DNA of 64,000 nucleotides from Streptomyces violaceusniger Tu 4113. Lineage in GTDB: Bacteria; Actinomycetota; Actinomycetes; Streptomycetales; Streptomycetaceae. The position numbers and the translations under genes were made by a program. The notes below the pieces were generated by a model. The model was given only the letters and a program-made list of their open reading frames with translations. It had not been told where the DNA came from and searched no databases. The stretch lies in contig NC_015957.1 of the NCBI RefSeq assembly GCF_000147815.2, positions 1,860,001 to 1,924,000 of the forward strand, in the 5' to 3' direction. Shown here piece after piece: positions 1-8,969 of this stretch. Position 1 is the stretch's first letter. Every line of letters begins with the position of its first letter.

Positions 1-1151
1 GGCCCGGCGACCACTCGGTGGCCGGGGAGACCATCGCCCGCGACGTCGCCGCCCGCATCGGCTTCGACCGCGCGGACGTCGCGGTCCTCGCCGCCCTCGT
101 ACGCCACCATCTGCTGCTCGTCGAGACCGCCACCCGGCGCGACCTGGACGACCCGGCCACGGTGCGCTCGGTCGCCGAGGCGGTCGGCGGCGCCACCACC
201 CTGGAACTGCTGCACGCCCTCACCGAGGCCGACGCACTCGCCACCGGCCCCGCGGCCTGGAGCGCCTGGCGCGGCTCTCTCGTGGCCGACCTGGTCAAGC
301 GGGTCTCGGCGGTGCTCGCGGGCGAACCCGCCGACGACTGGTCCACCCCGCAGCAGACGACGGCCGAACAGGAACGCCTGGCGATCGAGGCATGGCGCAC
401 CGGCGGCCCGGTGCTGGCCCTGCACGCACGCTCCGAGGCGATGGCACCGGCCGAGGCGGGCCTCCTTACGGGTGGCCTCCCTGCAGACGGACTCCTTACG
501 GCCGCCGCCGAAGGGCCGCCGGAAGAAGGGACCACCGGCCCCGAGCCGATCGGCGTGGAACTGCTCATCGCCGTCCCCGACCAGCCCGGCGTCCTGCCCA
601 CGGCGGCCGGCGTCCTGGCCCTGCACCGCCTTACGGTGCGCGCGGCGGACCTGCGCGCCCTCGAGCTGCCGTCGGCGCTGGACGCGGCGGGCGCGGCGGC
701 CGGGGTGCTGCTGCTGAGCTGGCGGGTCGCGGCCGAGTACGGTTCCCTGCCGCAGGCCGCCCGACTCCGGAACGACCTGGTGCGCGCCCTGGACGGCTCG
801 CTCGACATCGTCGCCCGCCTCGCCGAGCGCGAGGCCGCCTACCGCAAGTACCCACGCCGCCGCGGGGTGCACGCCCCGCCACCACGGGTGACGGTCGCAC
901 CCGGCAGCTCCCAGCTCGCCACGGTGATCGAGGTCCGCGCCCAGGACGCCCCCGGTCTGCTGCACCGGATCGGCCGTGCCCTGGAGCACACCGGGGTCGC
1001 GGTGCGCAGCGCCCATGCCTCCACCCTCGGCGCCAACGCGGTGGATGCGTTCTATGTCACGGACAGCTCCGGCGCCCCCCTGAAGCCCATGCACGCGGCC
1101 GAGGTGGCCCAAAAGGTCGAGCGAGCGCTGACCAGCCCGTCCGACGCTTGA
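1..1151 (+). CDS. glnD: Bifunctional uridylyltransferase/uridylyl-removing enzyme GlnD, C-terminal part
   Basis: GlnD covalently modifies the PII nitrogen-signalling protein in response to glutamine; in actinomycetes the family is reported to adenylylate GlnK. Only about the last 383 codons are inside the window; the reading frame is open from base 3. The visible part starts in the HD hydrolase domain (PGDHSVAGE, then a VRHHLLL segment). Two ACT glutamine-sensing domains follow, about residues 180-260 (VPDQPGVLPTAAGVLAL) and 300-370 (AQDAPGLLHRIGRALEHTG). The nucleotidyltransferase domain must lie upstream. The stop codon lies in a repeat-like intergenic motif. Position just before ffh is the usual Streptomyces order. 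Identification rests on the HD plus double-ACT layout and this context. Confidence 0.9.
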   Translation, partial: PGDHSVAGETIARDVAARIGFDRADVAVLAALVRHHLLLVETATRRDLDDPATVRSVAEAVGGATTLELLHALTEADALATGPAAWSAWRGSLVADLVKRVSAVLAGEPADDWSTPQQTTAEQERLAIEAWRTGGPVLALHARSEAMAPAEAGLLTGGLPADGLLTAAAEGPPEEGTTGPEPIGVELLIAVPDQPGVLPTAAGVLALHRLTVRAADLRALELPSALDAAGAAAGVLLLSWRVAAEYGSLPQAARLRNDLVRALDGSLDIVARLAEREAAYRKYPRRRGVHAPPPRVTVAPGSSQLATVIEVRAQDAPGLLHRIGRALEHTGVAVRSAHASTLGANAVDAFYVTDSSGAPLKPMHAAEVAQKVERALTSPSDA

Positions 1152-1240
1152 GGAGCGAGGTGCCACTTCCCAGCCCTTGCGGCGTTTGAGAAGCGGGGTC
1201 CGGGGCGGAGCCCCGGCGGGGGCGCGGGGGCGGAGCCCCC
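1143..1240. repeat. Streptomyces-type intergenic repeat with GC hairpins after glnD
   Basis: Two related motifs occur here, GACGCTTGAGGAGCG (1143-1157) and GGCGTTTGAGAAGCG (1181-1195). The first contains the glnD stop codon. They resemble the short intergenic repeat (GGCGTTTGAGGAGCG followed by a GGGGCGGAGCCCC hairpin) that I recall as common in Streptomyces genomes. Two hairpins follow: 1200-1216 (CCGGGG/CCCCGG, loop CGGAG) and 1226-1240 (GGGGG/CCCCC, loop CGGAG). They could end glnD transcription. There is no poly-U run, which is normal in this GC range. Confidence 0.6.
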
Positions 1241-1405
1241 GGAACGGGGCCCGCGGCGCAGCCCCGGTTCGGGAAGGGGCGGGGAGGGAAAAGGACGCCC
1301 CGTCCGGGCGTCGCACGCCCCGGGGGCAGACCGTTCCCGCGACGGGCGGATACCCTTGGAGGCCGACCACCGACCCGACATCCGACCGAAGGATTCGCGA
1401 CCACC

Positions 1406-2950
1406 GTGTTCGATACCCTCTCCGATCGCCTCGCAGCGACTTTCAAGAACCTCCGGGGCAAGGGACGCCTCAGCGAGGCGGACATCGACGCCACGGCACG
1501 CGAGATCCGGATCGCCCTGCTCGAGGCCGACGTGGCGCTGCCCGTCGTCCGGTCGTTCATCAAGCAGGTCAAGGAGCGGAGCCTCGGGGCCGAGGTCTCC
1601 CAGGCGCTCAACCCCGCGCAGCAGGTCATCAAGATCGTCAACGAGGAGCTGGTCGGCATCCTCGGCGGCGAGGCGCGCCGCCTCCGCTTCGCCAAGCAGC
1701 CGCCGACCGTGATCATGCTCGCGGGTCTGCAGGGTGCCGGTAAGACGACGCTCGCCGGAAAGCTGGGCCGCTGGCTGAAGGGCCAGGGCCACGCCCCCCT
1801 GCTCGTCGCCTGTGACCTCCAGCGCCCCAACGCCGTCAACCAGCTCTCGGTGGTCGCGGAGCGGGCCGGTGTGGCCGTCTTCGCCCCCGAGCCGGGCAAC
1901 GGCGTCGGCGACCCGGTCAAGGTGGCGCAGGACTCGATCGAGTTCGCCCGGACCAAGCAGCACGACGTCGTGATCGTCGACACCGCGGGCCGCCTCGGTA
2001 TCGACGAGGAGCTGATGCGGCAGGCCGCCGACATCCGCGACGCGGTCCGCCCGGACGAGGTCCTCTTCGTCGTCGACGCGATGATCGGCCAGGACGCGGT
2101 GAACACCGCGGAGGCGTTCCGCGACGGCGTCGGCTTCGACGGTGTGGTGCTCTCCAAGCTGGACGGCGACGCGCGCGGCGGTGCCGCGCTGTCCATCGCG
2201 CATGTCACCGGCCGCCAGATCATGTTCGCCTCCAACGGCGAGAAGCTGGACGACTTCGACGCGTTCTACCCGGACCGCATGGCGTCCCGCATCCTCGGCA
2301 TGGGCGACATGCTCAGCCTGATCGAGAAGGCCGAGCAGACCTTCAGCCAGCAAGAGGCCGAGAAGATGGCGGCCAAGCTGGCGAAGGGCCCCAAGGAGTT
2401 CACGCTCGACGACTTCCTGGCGCAGATGGAGCAGGTCCGCAAGATGGGCTCCATCTCCAAGCTGCTCGGCATGCTGCCGGGCATGGGCCAGATGAAGGAC
2501 CAGATCAACAACCTGGACGAGCGGGAAGTGGACCGCACCGCGGCCATCATCAAGTCGATGACCCCGGGTGAGCGCCAGGACCCCACGATCATCAATGGCT
2601 CGCGCCGCGCCCGTATCGCCCGTGGTTCCGGCGTCGAGGTGAGCTCGGTCAAGAACCTGGTGGAGCGGTTCTTCGACGCGCGCAAGATGATGTCGAAGAT
2701 GGCCCAGGGCGGCATGCCGGGGATGCCCGGGATGCCGGGTATGCCGGGCGTGGGCGGCGGCAAGCGCAAGGGAAAGCAGCAGAAGAAGGTCAAGGGCAAG
2801 CAGCGCAGCGGAAATCCGCTGAAGCGCGCTCAGCAGGAGCAGGAAGCCGCGGCGCGCCGCGAGCAGGGCGGCGCGTTCGGGCTGCCCAGTGGCGGACAGG
2901 ACGGACAGAACTTCGAACTCCCCGACGAGTTCAAGAAGTTCATGGGCTGA
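1406..2950 (+). CDS. ffh: Signal recognition particle protein Ffh (SRP54)
   Basis: This is the GTPase of the signal recognition particle. It binds 4.5S RNA and signal sequences of nascent membrane or secreted proteins and docks with FtsY. The GTG start gives MFDTLSDRL, the typical N terminus. The N domain is about residues 1-95. The G domain has GLQGAGKTT (about 107-115), a DTAGR motif and a SKLDGDARGG motif. The methionine-rich M domain follows from about 300 to 435, including an MPGMPGMPGMPG run at the end of the signal-binding region. The Lys-rich and Gln-rich tail (about 450-500) is longer than in E. coli, as in other actinomycetes. At 514 aa it is full length. Confidence 0.97.
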   Translation: MFDTLSDRLAATFKNLRGKGRLSEADIDATAREIRIALLEADVALPVVRSFIKQVKERSLGAEVSQALNPAQQVIKIVNEELVGILGGEARRLRFAKQPPTVIMLAGLQGAGKTTLAGKLGRWLKGQGHAPLLVACDLQRPNAVNQLSVVAERAGVAVFAPEPGNGVGDPVKVAQDSIEFARTKQHDVVIVDTAGRLGIDEELMRQAADIRDAVRPDEVLFVVDAMIGQDAVNTAEAFRDGVGFDGVVLSKLDGDARGGAALSIAHVTGRQIMFASNGEKLDDFDAFYPDRMASRILGMGDMLSLIEKAEQTFSQQEAEKMAAKLAKGPKEFTLDDFLAQMEQVRKMGSISKLLGMLPGMGQMKDQINNLDEREVDRTAAIIKSMTPGERQDPTIINGSRRARIARGSGVEVSSVKNLVERFFDARKMMSKMAQGGMPGMPGMPGMPGVGGGKRKGKQQKKVKGKQRSGNPLKRAQQEQEAAARREQGGAFGLPSGGQDGQNFELPDEFKKFMG

Positions 2951-3008
2951 GCCGCCCGGCGCCCCCGAGACGTCCCGGCCCCGTCCGAGGCGTCCCCTAC
3001 GAACGAAC

Positions 3009-3055
3009 CGTAAGGCCCCTGCGCACACGGCGCGGCGCTTTCTAGGGGCTTTACG
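3009..3055 (+). terminator. Hairpin terminator between ffh and the convergent methyltransferase
   Basis: A 12-bp stem (3009-3020 CGTAAGGCCCCT with 3044-3055 AGGGGCTTTACG, one G-U type pair) encloses a 23-nt loop. It lies between the stops of two convergent genes, so it could serve both. The left arm contains one of the over-represented CCGTAAGG octamers (3008-3015). Confidence 0.6.
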
Positions 3056-3067
3056 TGACGGTCCCGT

Positions 3068-3964
3068 TCAGATGCGGCAGATCAGATAGCGGAAGACGTT
3101 CGGCATCCACACCGTGCCGTCCGCGCGCTGATGCGGATGGAGCGCCTCGGTGATCTCCTTGCGGACCTGGATGGGATCCGTGACCCGCTCCGCCGCGTCG
3201 AACAGCCCCGTCGACAGCAGCCCGCGCACCGCGCTGTCCATGTCGGCGTAGCCGAACGGGCAGGCCACCCGGCCCGATCCGTCGGGCCGCAGCCCGGCCA
3301 GCGCGGCCAGTTCCTCCAGGTCGTCGCGGCCGCACGGCCACCAGCGCGCCGCAGGGGGCGGCTCAGCCTCCCGGCGGTGGCCGGGGGAGCCCATCGGATC
3401 GGCGAGCCGGGCGCCCACGCGCAGCACCCCGGAGGTGGCGCAGCGCTCCGGCGGGCCCCATCCGGCGAGCACAACGGCCCCGCCGCGCTCGGTGCGCGCC
3501 GTGGCGGCCGCGAGGGTGGACGCCGCCGCCCCGGGGCTTATCCCGCCCAGGGCCGACAGCGGCTCGAAGGCGGTCACCACCGTGAAGGCCGACTCCGCCG
3601 CGGCCTCCCCTATGCAGGGGCTCTCCGGGCCGCCGAGGCCCAGCCGGGCGGGCAGTGCCGGGCCGCCCGGCGCGCCCACGGCCGTCAGCCGCTCGCGCGC
3701 GAGGTCCAGGCGTCGCTCGTCCGGGTCCGCCCCGCAGACCGTGGCACCGCGCGCGGCCGCCATGAGGAGGGCGAGCCCGGAGCCGCAGCCCAGGCCCAGC
3801 AGCCGGGTCCCGGCGCCGATGTCCAGCCGTTCGTACACGGCCTCGTACAGCGGGACCAGCATCCGCTCCTGGATCTCCGCCCAGTCGCGGATGCGAGCGT
3901 GGGCGTCCGTCGTCGGCGACGAGGAGGGGTGCGGGCGGTGCCGCTGTACGAGCGTAAATGTCAT
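3068..3964 (-). CDS. Class I SAM-dependent methyltransferase, substrate unknown
   Basis: A protein of 298 aa with a Rossmann methyltransferase core. Motif I is LGLGCGSG (about residues 56-63), followed by an acidic end of strand 2 (GADPDERRL), typical of S-adenosylmethionine binding. The C-terminal part (about 200-298) contains a conserved-looking WMPNVFRYLI ending. Nothing in the sequence shows the substrate. It stands alone between ffh and proS, transcribed against both. No signal peptide or membrane segment is visible, so it is probably cytoplasmic. Assignment to the superfamily is firm; any more specific function would be a guess. Confidence 0.75.
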   Translation of the reverse strand: MTFTLVQRHRPHPSSSPTTDAHARIRDWAEIQERMLVPLYEAVYERLDIGAGTRLLGLGCGSGLALLMAAARGATVCGADPDERRLDLARERLTAVGAPGGPALPARLGLGGPESPCIGEAAAESAFTVVTAFEPLSALGGISPGAAASTLAAATARTERGGAVVLAGWGPPERCATSGVLRVGARLADPMGSPGHRREAEPPPAARWWPCGRDDLEELAALAGLRPDGSGRVACPFGYADMDSAVRGLLSTGLFDAAERVTDPIQVRKEITEALHPHQRADGTVWMPNVFRYLICRI

Positions 3965-4271
3965 CGAAAGGGCCCCAATCAGCGAAGAGCAGTGCCGTCG
4001 TCAGATTCGGTGTCACATCCGCCGTTGTGCGGTGTGACGTCCCACCCCCAAATGCCAGGGAACTCCGCATCCGTCCCCGCGTCCAGAGGTTTCACGGCCG
4101 TGCTTGCGTGCCCCCTTTGTGCGCCCCCGCACACCTGTGCGTACGTCTCGCTCCCCGAACCGCCCCCCGGCCTCTGCCCCGCTCGTGGTCGGTGTCCGGC
4201 GTGGCCGGCACTGATCGGCTCGCTTTTCCTTGATTCACGGTTCGGTACCGCACCGCCGTACGATCGGCGCC
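3965..4271. promoter_or_regulatory. Divergent intergenic region upstream of the methyltransferase and proS
   Basis: No credible gene is seen in these 307 bases. An imperfect hairpin lies at 4012-4038 (GTCACATCCGC with GCGGTGTGAC, one bulge), close to the methyltransferase start, and could be an operator or leader element. A -10-like hexamer TACGAT (4259-4264) ends seven bases before the proS ATG. That spacing would make the proS transcript leaderless, which is frequent in Streptomyces; no Shine-Dalgarno sequence is visible before the ATG. No convincing -35 was found. Confidence 0.4.
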
Positions 4272-5687
4272 ATGGCCAAGACTCCCGTGCTCACCCCGCG
4301 GGCGGAGGACTTCCCCCGCTGGTACCAGGATGTGATCAACAAGGCCGAGCTGGCGGACAACGGCCCGGTGCGCGGCACCATGGTGATCCGACCGTACGGG
4401 TACGGGCTGTGGGAGCGGATGCAGCAGGACATGGACGCCCGCATCAAGGCGGTCGGTGTCCAGAACGCGTACTTCCCGCTCTTCATCCCGCAGTCGTATC
4501 TGGCCAAGGAAGCCGATCACGTCGAGGGGTTCGCGCCGGAGCTCGCGGTCGTCACCCATGGCGGCGGTAAGGAGCTCGAGGAGCCGGTCGTCGTCCGGCC
4601 CACCTCCGAGACGATCGTCAACGAGTACTTCTCCAAGTGGGTGCAGAGCTACCGCGATCTGCCGCTGCTGATCAACCAGTGGGCCAATGTGGTGCGTTGG
4701 GAGCTGCGGCCGCGGCTGTTCCTGCGGACGACCGAGTTCCTGTGGCAGGAGGGGCACACGGCGCACGCGTCGTACGAGGACGCCAGGGACTTCGCCGCCC
4801 GGATCCACCGCGAGGTCTACGCCCGGTTCATGGAGGACGTCCTGGCGATGGACGTGGTCCTGGGCCGCAAGACCGCCCGGGAGCGGTTCGCCGGCGCCCT
4901 CAACACCCTCACCCTCGAAGGGATGATGGGCGACGGCAAGGCGCTGCAGCTCGGCACCAGCCATGAGCTCGGCCAGAACTTCGCCCGGGCCTTCCACACC
5001 AGCTATCTGTCCAAGGACGGCGAGCAGGAGCTGGTCTGGCAGACCTCCTGGGGCAGCACGACCCGGATGGTCGGCGCGCTGGTGATGATGCACGGCGACG
5101 ACAACGGCCTGCGGATTCCGCCGAGGCTGGCCTCGATCCAGGTCGTGGTGCTGGCGATCAAGGGCGACGACGCGGTGCTCGCCAAGGTCCGCGAGATCGG
5201 CGAGCTGCTCTCCGCGGCTGGCGTGCGGGTCCACGTCGACGACCGTACGGACACCCCCTTCGGCCGCCGCGCGGTCGACTGGGAACTCAAGGGCGTGCCG
5301 GTCCGGGTCGAGGTCGGCCCGCGCGACCTGGAGAGCGGCACCGCGATGGTGGCCCGGCGGATCCCCGGCGGCAAGGAGCCGGTGCGCGCCGAGCTGCTGC
5401 CGGAACTGCTGCCCAAGGTTCTGGAGGAGGACCAGGCGCTGCTGCTGCGGCAGGCCCGTGAGCGCCGTAAGGCGCGCACCACGGAGGTGGCGACCATGGA
5501 GGAGGCCGCCGAGGCCGCGGTGGCGGGCGGCTGGGCCCGCATCCGGTGGGCGGACCTGGGGCCGGAGGGCGAGGCGGCGCTCGCCGAGCGGTCCGTGTCC
5601 GTCCGGTGTCTGGTCACCGAGGACGGGGCGGTGCCGGACGCCGATGACGCTCCCGGTAACGTCGCAATCGTCGCGAGGGCCTACTGA
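4272..5687 (+). CDS. proS: Prolyl-tRNA synthetase, eukaryote/archaeal type (ProS type 3)
   Basis: Charges tRNA-Pro with proline. At 471 aa it is the short form without the editing insertion found in the roughly 570-aa bacterial type. Class II motifs are visible: a motif-1 region around WERMQQDMDARIKAVG, motif 2 with RPTSETIVN and VRWELRPRLFLRTTEFLWQEGHT, and the anticodon-binding domain from about residue 270. The C terminus (NVAIVARAY) ends in Ala-Tyr, as in this subtype. I chose the ATG at 4272 because homologues start MAKTPVLTPRAEDFPRWY; an in-frame upstream ATG at 4230 lacks support. Some Streptomyces also carry a bacterial-type ProRS elsewhere, which cannot be judged here. Confidence 0.93.
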   Translation: MAKTPVLTPRAEDFPRWYQDVINKAELADNGPVRGTMVIRPYGYGLWERMQQDMDARIKAVGVQNAYFPLFIPQSYLAKEADHVEGFAPELAVVTHGGGKELEEPVVVRPTSETIVNEYFSKWVQSYRDLPLLINQWANVVRWELRPRLFLRTTEFLWQEGHTAHASYEDARDFAARIHREVYARFMEDVLAMDVVLGRKTARERFAGALNTLTLEGMMGDGKALQLGTSHELGQNFARAFHTSYLSKDGEQELVWQTSWGSTTRMVGALVMMHGDDNGLRIPPRLASIQVVVLAIKGDDAVLAKVREIGELLSAAGVRVHVDDRTDTPFGRRAVDWELKGVPVRVEVGPRDLESGTAMVARRIPGGKEPVRAELLPELLPKVLEEDQALLLRQARERRKARTTEVATMEEAAEAAVAGGWARIRWADLGPEGEAALAERSVSVRCLVTEDGAVPDADDAPGNVAIVARAY

Positions 5688-5846
5688 GGCGGTACGTACC
5701 GGCTTGATGCACGGTGCGTGGCTCATCCACACATTTACGCACCCGCCCCTCGTCGTCGTACATCAGCGTGAACTGACTGGTACGTGCAAATTATTTGGGA
5801 TGCCCCGGAATCGGAACACCGGACCGGTCCTGCTCGTTAGCACGAC

Positions 5847-6440
5847 GTGAGCACGACACCACCTGTTCTCGCCGCAGAGCTGGCGCAGGCGTGGGCCGAC
5901 ATTCAACGGCACCACTCCGAGCTGCCAGATCTCGCCGCGCCCGAATCGCTGATCGGAGAGTCGTCGTCCGCATGTGGCGCCGAGCTCTCCTTCGAACGGC
6001 TGCTGCATGAGGCAGTCCATGGGATCGCCGCCGCCCGCGGTGTCCGTGACACCTCACGCGCCGGCCGCTACCACAACCGCCGGTTCCTGGCGATTGCCGA
6101 GGAGCTGGGGCTCGACCACCCCGAGGAGCCGCATCCAAGCAGCGGCTTCTCGCTGGTCACCCTCAGCCCCGAGGCGAGAAAGCGGTACCGGACCACGATC
6201 GACCGCCTTCAGCGCGCGCTGAAGGCCCACACCGTGGCGACCACCGCCGAGACCTCCCGCACCTTCCGCGGGCCCGCCGCGCGCCATGGCTCGTCCGGTG
6301 GCGGGGTCCGGGTCAAGGCGGTGTGCGACTGCGGGCGCAATGTCCGGGTCGTCCCGTCGGTGCTGGCCCAGGCGCCGATCATGTGCGGTGGATGCGGTAA
6401 GCCCTTCCGCATTCCGGAGGCGGTGGCCGCGGTCGGCTGA
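5847..6440 (+). CDS. SprT-like zinc metalloprotease with C-terminal zinc ribbon
   Basis: A protein of 197 aa with a GTG start. The segment [11 protein letters not shown] contains an HExxH zinc-protease motif, followed about 16 residues later by the HNRRF histidine. This matches the SprT-like (HExxH...HNxxF) arrangement. The C terminus has a four-cysteine zinc ribbon (CDCGRNVRV, then [11 protein letters not shown]). In eukaryotes the SprT family includes the DNA-protein crosslink protease Spartan; the bacterial function is poorly known. It is annotated as hypothetical in Streptomyces as far as I recall. The context is a single gene between proS and rpsP. The AT-rich stretch at 5786-5800 probably contains its promoter. 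Superfamily assignment is from motifs only. Confidence 0.65.
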   Translation: MSTTPPVLAAELAQAWADIQRHHSELPDLAAPESLIGESSSACGAELSFERLLHEAVHGIAAARGVRDTSRAGRYHNRRFLAIAEELGLDHPEEPHPSSGFSLVTLSPEARKRYRTTIDRLQRALKAHTVATTAETSRTFRGPAARHGSSGGGVRVKAVCDCGRNVRVVPSVLAQAPIMCGGCGKPFRIPEAVAAVG

Positions 6441-6595
6441 CCTGTCCCGGTGTGGCAGAATGGTCTGCTGTACTCGACAGTCGACCAGGACCCCTCTCTC
6501 CTCCGGCTGACGCGTCCATCGGGCACTCGGGTACCGCAACCCCACGCGGCACGTCGCAGTGCTCAACCACGTCAAGACCAGGAGACACCACTTCC

Positions 6596-7039
6596 GTGGC
6601 AGTCAAGATCAAGCTGAAGCGTCTGGGCAAGATCCGTTCGCCTCACTACCGCATCGTCGTCGCCGACTCCCGCACCCGCCGTGACGGCCGGGCGATCGAG
6701 GAGATCGGTCTGTACCACCCGGTGCAGAACCCGTCGCGCATCGAGGTCGACTCGGAGCGCGTGCAGCACTGGCTGAAGGTCGGCGCGCAGCCGACCGAGC
6801 CCGTGCTGGCCATCCTGAAGGTCACCGGCGACTGGCAGCAGTTCAAGGGTCTGCCCGCCCCGGCTCCGATGAAGGTCGCCGAGCCGAAGGCCGACAAGCG
6901 CGTCCTGTTCGAGGCGGCCGCCAAGGACGCCGGAGACGAGCCGAAGGGTGAGGCGATCACCCAGAAGGCGAAGAAGGCCGAGAAGAAGTCGGACGAGGCG
7001 GCTGACTCCGCTGAGTCCACCGCGTCGACTGAGGCCTGA
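6596..7039 (+). CDS. rpsP: 30S ribosomal protein S16
   Basis: Structural protein of the small ribosomal subunit. The GTG start with upstream AGGAG gives [12 protein letters not shown], and the S16 core continues through [18 protein letters not shown] to about residue 85. At 147 aa it is longer than E. coli S16 (82 aa). The extra part is an Ala, Lys and Glu-rich tail (about 100-147), usual in high-GC actinobacteria. It is first gene of the rpsP-khpA-rimM-trmD-rplS block; khpA starts two bases after its stop. Confidence 0.97.
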   Translation: MAVKIKLKRLGKIRSPHYRIVVADSRTRRDGRAIEEIGLYHPVQNPSRIEVDSERVQHWLKVGAQPTEPVLAILKVTGDWQQFKGLPAPAPMKVAEPKADKRVLFEAAAKDAGDEPKGEAITQKAKKAEKKSDEAADSAESTASTEA

Positions 7040-7041
7040 GG

Positions 7042-7281
7042 ATGCTCGAGGAAGCCCTCGAGCACCTGGTGAAGGGCATCGTCGACAACCCCGACGACGT
7101 GCAGGTGGCCTCGCGCACCCTGCGGCGTGGGCGTGTGCTGGAGGTCCGGGTGCACCCCGATGACCTCGGCAAGGTGATCGGCCGCAACGGCCGCACCGCA
7201 CGCGCCCTGCGCACCGTCGTGGGCGCCATCGGCGGCCGCGGGATCCGCGTCGACCTCGTCGACGTCGATCAGGTCCGCTGA
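7042..7281 (+). CDS. khpA: KH-domain RNA-binding protein KhpA (YlqC family)
   Basis: A small RNA-binding protein of 79 aa. It contains one KH domain with the GxxG loop (VIGRNGRTARALR, about residues 48-60). In Firmicutes KhpA pairs with KhpB/EloR and influences cell elongation and sRNA binding. Position between rpsP and rimM is conserved. The ATG lies two bases after the rpsP stop, which implies translational coupling. Length and fold match the family. Confidence 0.92.
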   Translation: MLEEALEHLVKGIVDNPDDVQVASRTLRRGRVLEVRVHPDDLGKVIGRNGRTARALRTVVGAIGGRGIRVDLVDVDQVR

Positions 7282-7302
7282 GGCGATCAAGAAGAGCACC
7301 GG

Positions 7303-7341
7303 CACGGGCCGGGGAGGGCTTTGGGCCGTCCCCGGCCCGTG
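7303..7341 (+). terminator. Strong hairpin between khpA and rimM
   Basis: A perfect 13-bp stem (7303-7315 with 7329-7341, CACGGGCCGGGGA and its complement) has a 13-nt loop. It ends 21 bases before the rimM GTG. It may be a partial terminator or attenuator that lowers rimM-trmD expression relative to the ribosomal protein gene upstream. Confidence 0.6.
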
Positions 7342-7362
7342 TGTGTGAAGGGACATCGCATC

Positions 7363-8010
7363 GTGCAGTTGGTTGTCGCGCGGATCGGCCGTGCCCATGG
7401 CATCAAGGGCGAGGTCACCGTCGAGGTGCGGACGGACGAGCCGGAGCTGCGGCTCGGCCCGGGCGCCGTGCTGACCACCGAGCCCGCCTCGGCCGGGCCG
7501 CTGACCATCGAGTCCGGCCGGGTGCACAGCGGCCGGCTGCTGCTGCGCTTCGAGGGCGTACGCGACCGCAGCGCCGCGGAGGCGCTGCGCAACATCCTGC
7601 TGATCGCGGAGGTCGACCCCGAGGAACTCCCCGAGGACCCCGAGGAGTTCTACGACCACCAGTTGATCGACATCGATGTGGTCACCGTGGACGGCACCGA
7701 GGTCGGGCGGATCTCCGAGATCTCCCATCTGCCCTACCAGGACCTGCTGATCGTGAAGCGCCCCGACGGGGGTGAGGTGATGATCCCGTTCGTCTCCGAG
7801 TTCGTGCCGGAGATCGATCTGGAGGCGCAGCGCGCCGTGATCGACCCGCCGCCGGGCCTGCTCGACGAGGCCGAGGCGGAGATCGCGGGCAGCCGTAAGG
7901 ACGAGACCGCGGGTGGCCGTAAGGACGAGGCGGCCGGCAGTGGTACGGGCGAGACCGGCGGCAGCCGTAAGGGCGACACCGCGAGCGGCCGTGAGGACGA
8001 GTCGTCATGA
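7363..8010 (+). CDS. rimM: Ribosome maturation factor RimM with repetitive C-terminal extension
   Basis: RimM assists maturation of the 30S head by binding S19 and 16S rRNA. The start is the GTG after GAAGGGA, giving [18 protein letters not shown], the standard N-terminal domain. The PRC barrel runs to about residue 165 ([30 protein letters not shown]). The last ~45 residues are a low-complexity, Gly, Ser, Arg, Lys and Asp-rich repeat built on [16 protein letters not shown]. It is not part of the RimM fold, and its DNA carries three CCGTAAGG octamers. The stop overlaps the trmD start (ATGA). Confidence 0.93.
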   Translation: MQLVVARIGRAHGIKGEVTVEVRTDEPELRLGPGAVLTTEPASAGPLTIESGRVHSGRLLLRFEGVRDRSAAEALRNILLIAEVDPEELPEDPEEFYDHQLIDIDVVTVDGTEVGRISEISHLPYQDLLIVKRPDGGEVMIPFVSEFVPEIDLEAQRAVIDPPPGLLDEAEAEIAGSRKDETAGGRKDEAAGSGTGETGGSRKGDTASGREDESS

Positions 8011-8837
8011 GGCTCGACGTCGTCACGATCTTCCCCGAGTACCTGGAGCCGCTGAACGTCTCGCTGGTCGGCAAGGCACGCGCCCGCGGCCAACTCGATG
8101 TGCGGGTCCACGATCTGCGCGGCTGGACGTACGACCGGCACAACACGGTCGACGACACCCCGTACGGCGGCGGCCCCGGCATGGTCATGAAGCCCGAGCC
8201 CTGGGGCGAGGCGCTTGACTCGATCATGGCGTCGGGCGAGGCGGACGGGCTGGTCAAGCCCACGCTGATCGTGCCGACCCCGAGCGGCCGTCCGTTCACC
8301 CAGGCCCTGGCCGTAGAGCTCGCCGAGCGCCCCTGGCTGGTCTTCACGCCCGCCCGCTACGAGGGCATCGACCGTCGGGTGATCGAGGAGTACGGCGAGC
8401 GGCTCGAGGTCCACGAGGTCTCGATCGGCGATTACGTGCTGGCCGGCGGCGAGGCCGCGGTGCTGGTGATCACCGAGGCGGTGGCCCGGCTGCTGCCGGG
8501 TGTGCTGGGCAACGCCGAGTCGCATCGCGACGACTCCTTCGCCCCCGGCGCGATGGCCGACCTCCTGGAGGGGCCCGTCTACACCAAGCCCCCCGAGTGG
8601 CGCGGCCGCTCCATCCCGGAGGTGCTGATCAGCGGCCACCATGGCAAGGTCGGCCGCTGGCGCCGGGACGAGGCGTTCCGCCGCACCAGCGAGAACCGCC
8701 CCGATCTGATCGAGCGCTGCGACCCGGCGACGCTCGACAAGCACGACCGCGCGCTCCTGGCCGAGCTGGGCTGGGAGGAGCTGCCCGGGACCGGTGGGGC
8801 CCGATTTGGGCGGCCGGACCGCGCCGTGGAAGAATAG
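8007..8837 (+). CDS. trmD: tRNA (guanine-N1)-methyltransferase TrmD
   Basis: Makes m1G37 in tRNAs reading CNN codons, which prevents +1 frameshifting. SPOUT family, 276 aa. Visible motifs are [10 protein letters not shown] at the N terminus, [13 protein letters not shown], and the trefoil-knot SAM site with RYEGIDRRV and [15 protein letters not shown]. The C-terminal domain includes ESHRDDSF and [21 protein letters not shown]. Its ATG overlaps the rimM stop by four bases, so translation is coupled. Full length and typical. Confidence 0.97.
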   Translation: MRLDVVTIFPEYLEPLNVSLVGKARARGQLDVRVHDLRGWTYDRHNTVDDTPYGGGPGMVMKPEPWGEALDSIMASGEADGLVKPTLIVPTPSGRPFTQALAVELAERPWLVFTPARYEGIDRRVIEEYGERLEVHEVSIGDYVLAGGEAAVLVITEAVARLLPGVLGNAESHRDDSFAPGAMADLLEGPVYTKPPEWRGRSIPEVLISGHHGKVGRWRRDEAFRRTSENRPDLIERCDPATLDKHDRALLAELGWEELPGTGGARFGRPDRAVEE

Positions 8838-8969
8838 GCCGCTGCCGTACGTCCGGGTGTGCGCCCCTGCCACAGGGGGACCGACGCCCACCTGATGAGG
8901 GCGGCACTCCAAATCATCATCCGATATGCCGCTGATGACCTGTGGCATCAGCGAGGAAAGCAGACGATC

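Noticed and set aside
1052..3028. A 658-codon minus-strand frame opposite ffh
   Set aside because: Antisense shadow of ffh and the glnD end, Leu, His and Arg-rich, no domain.
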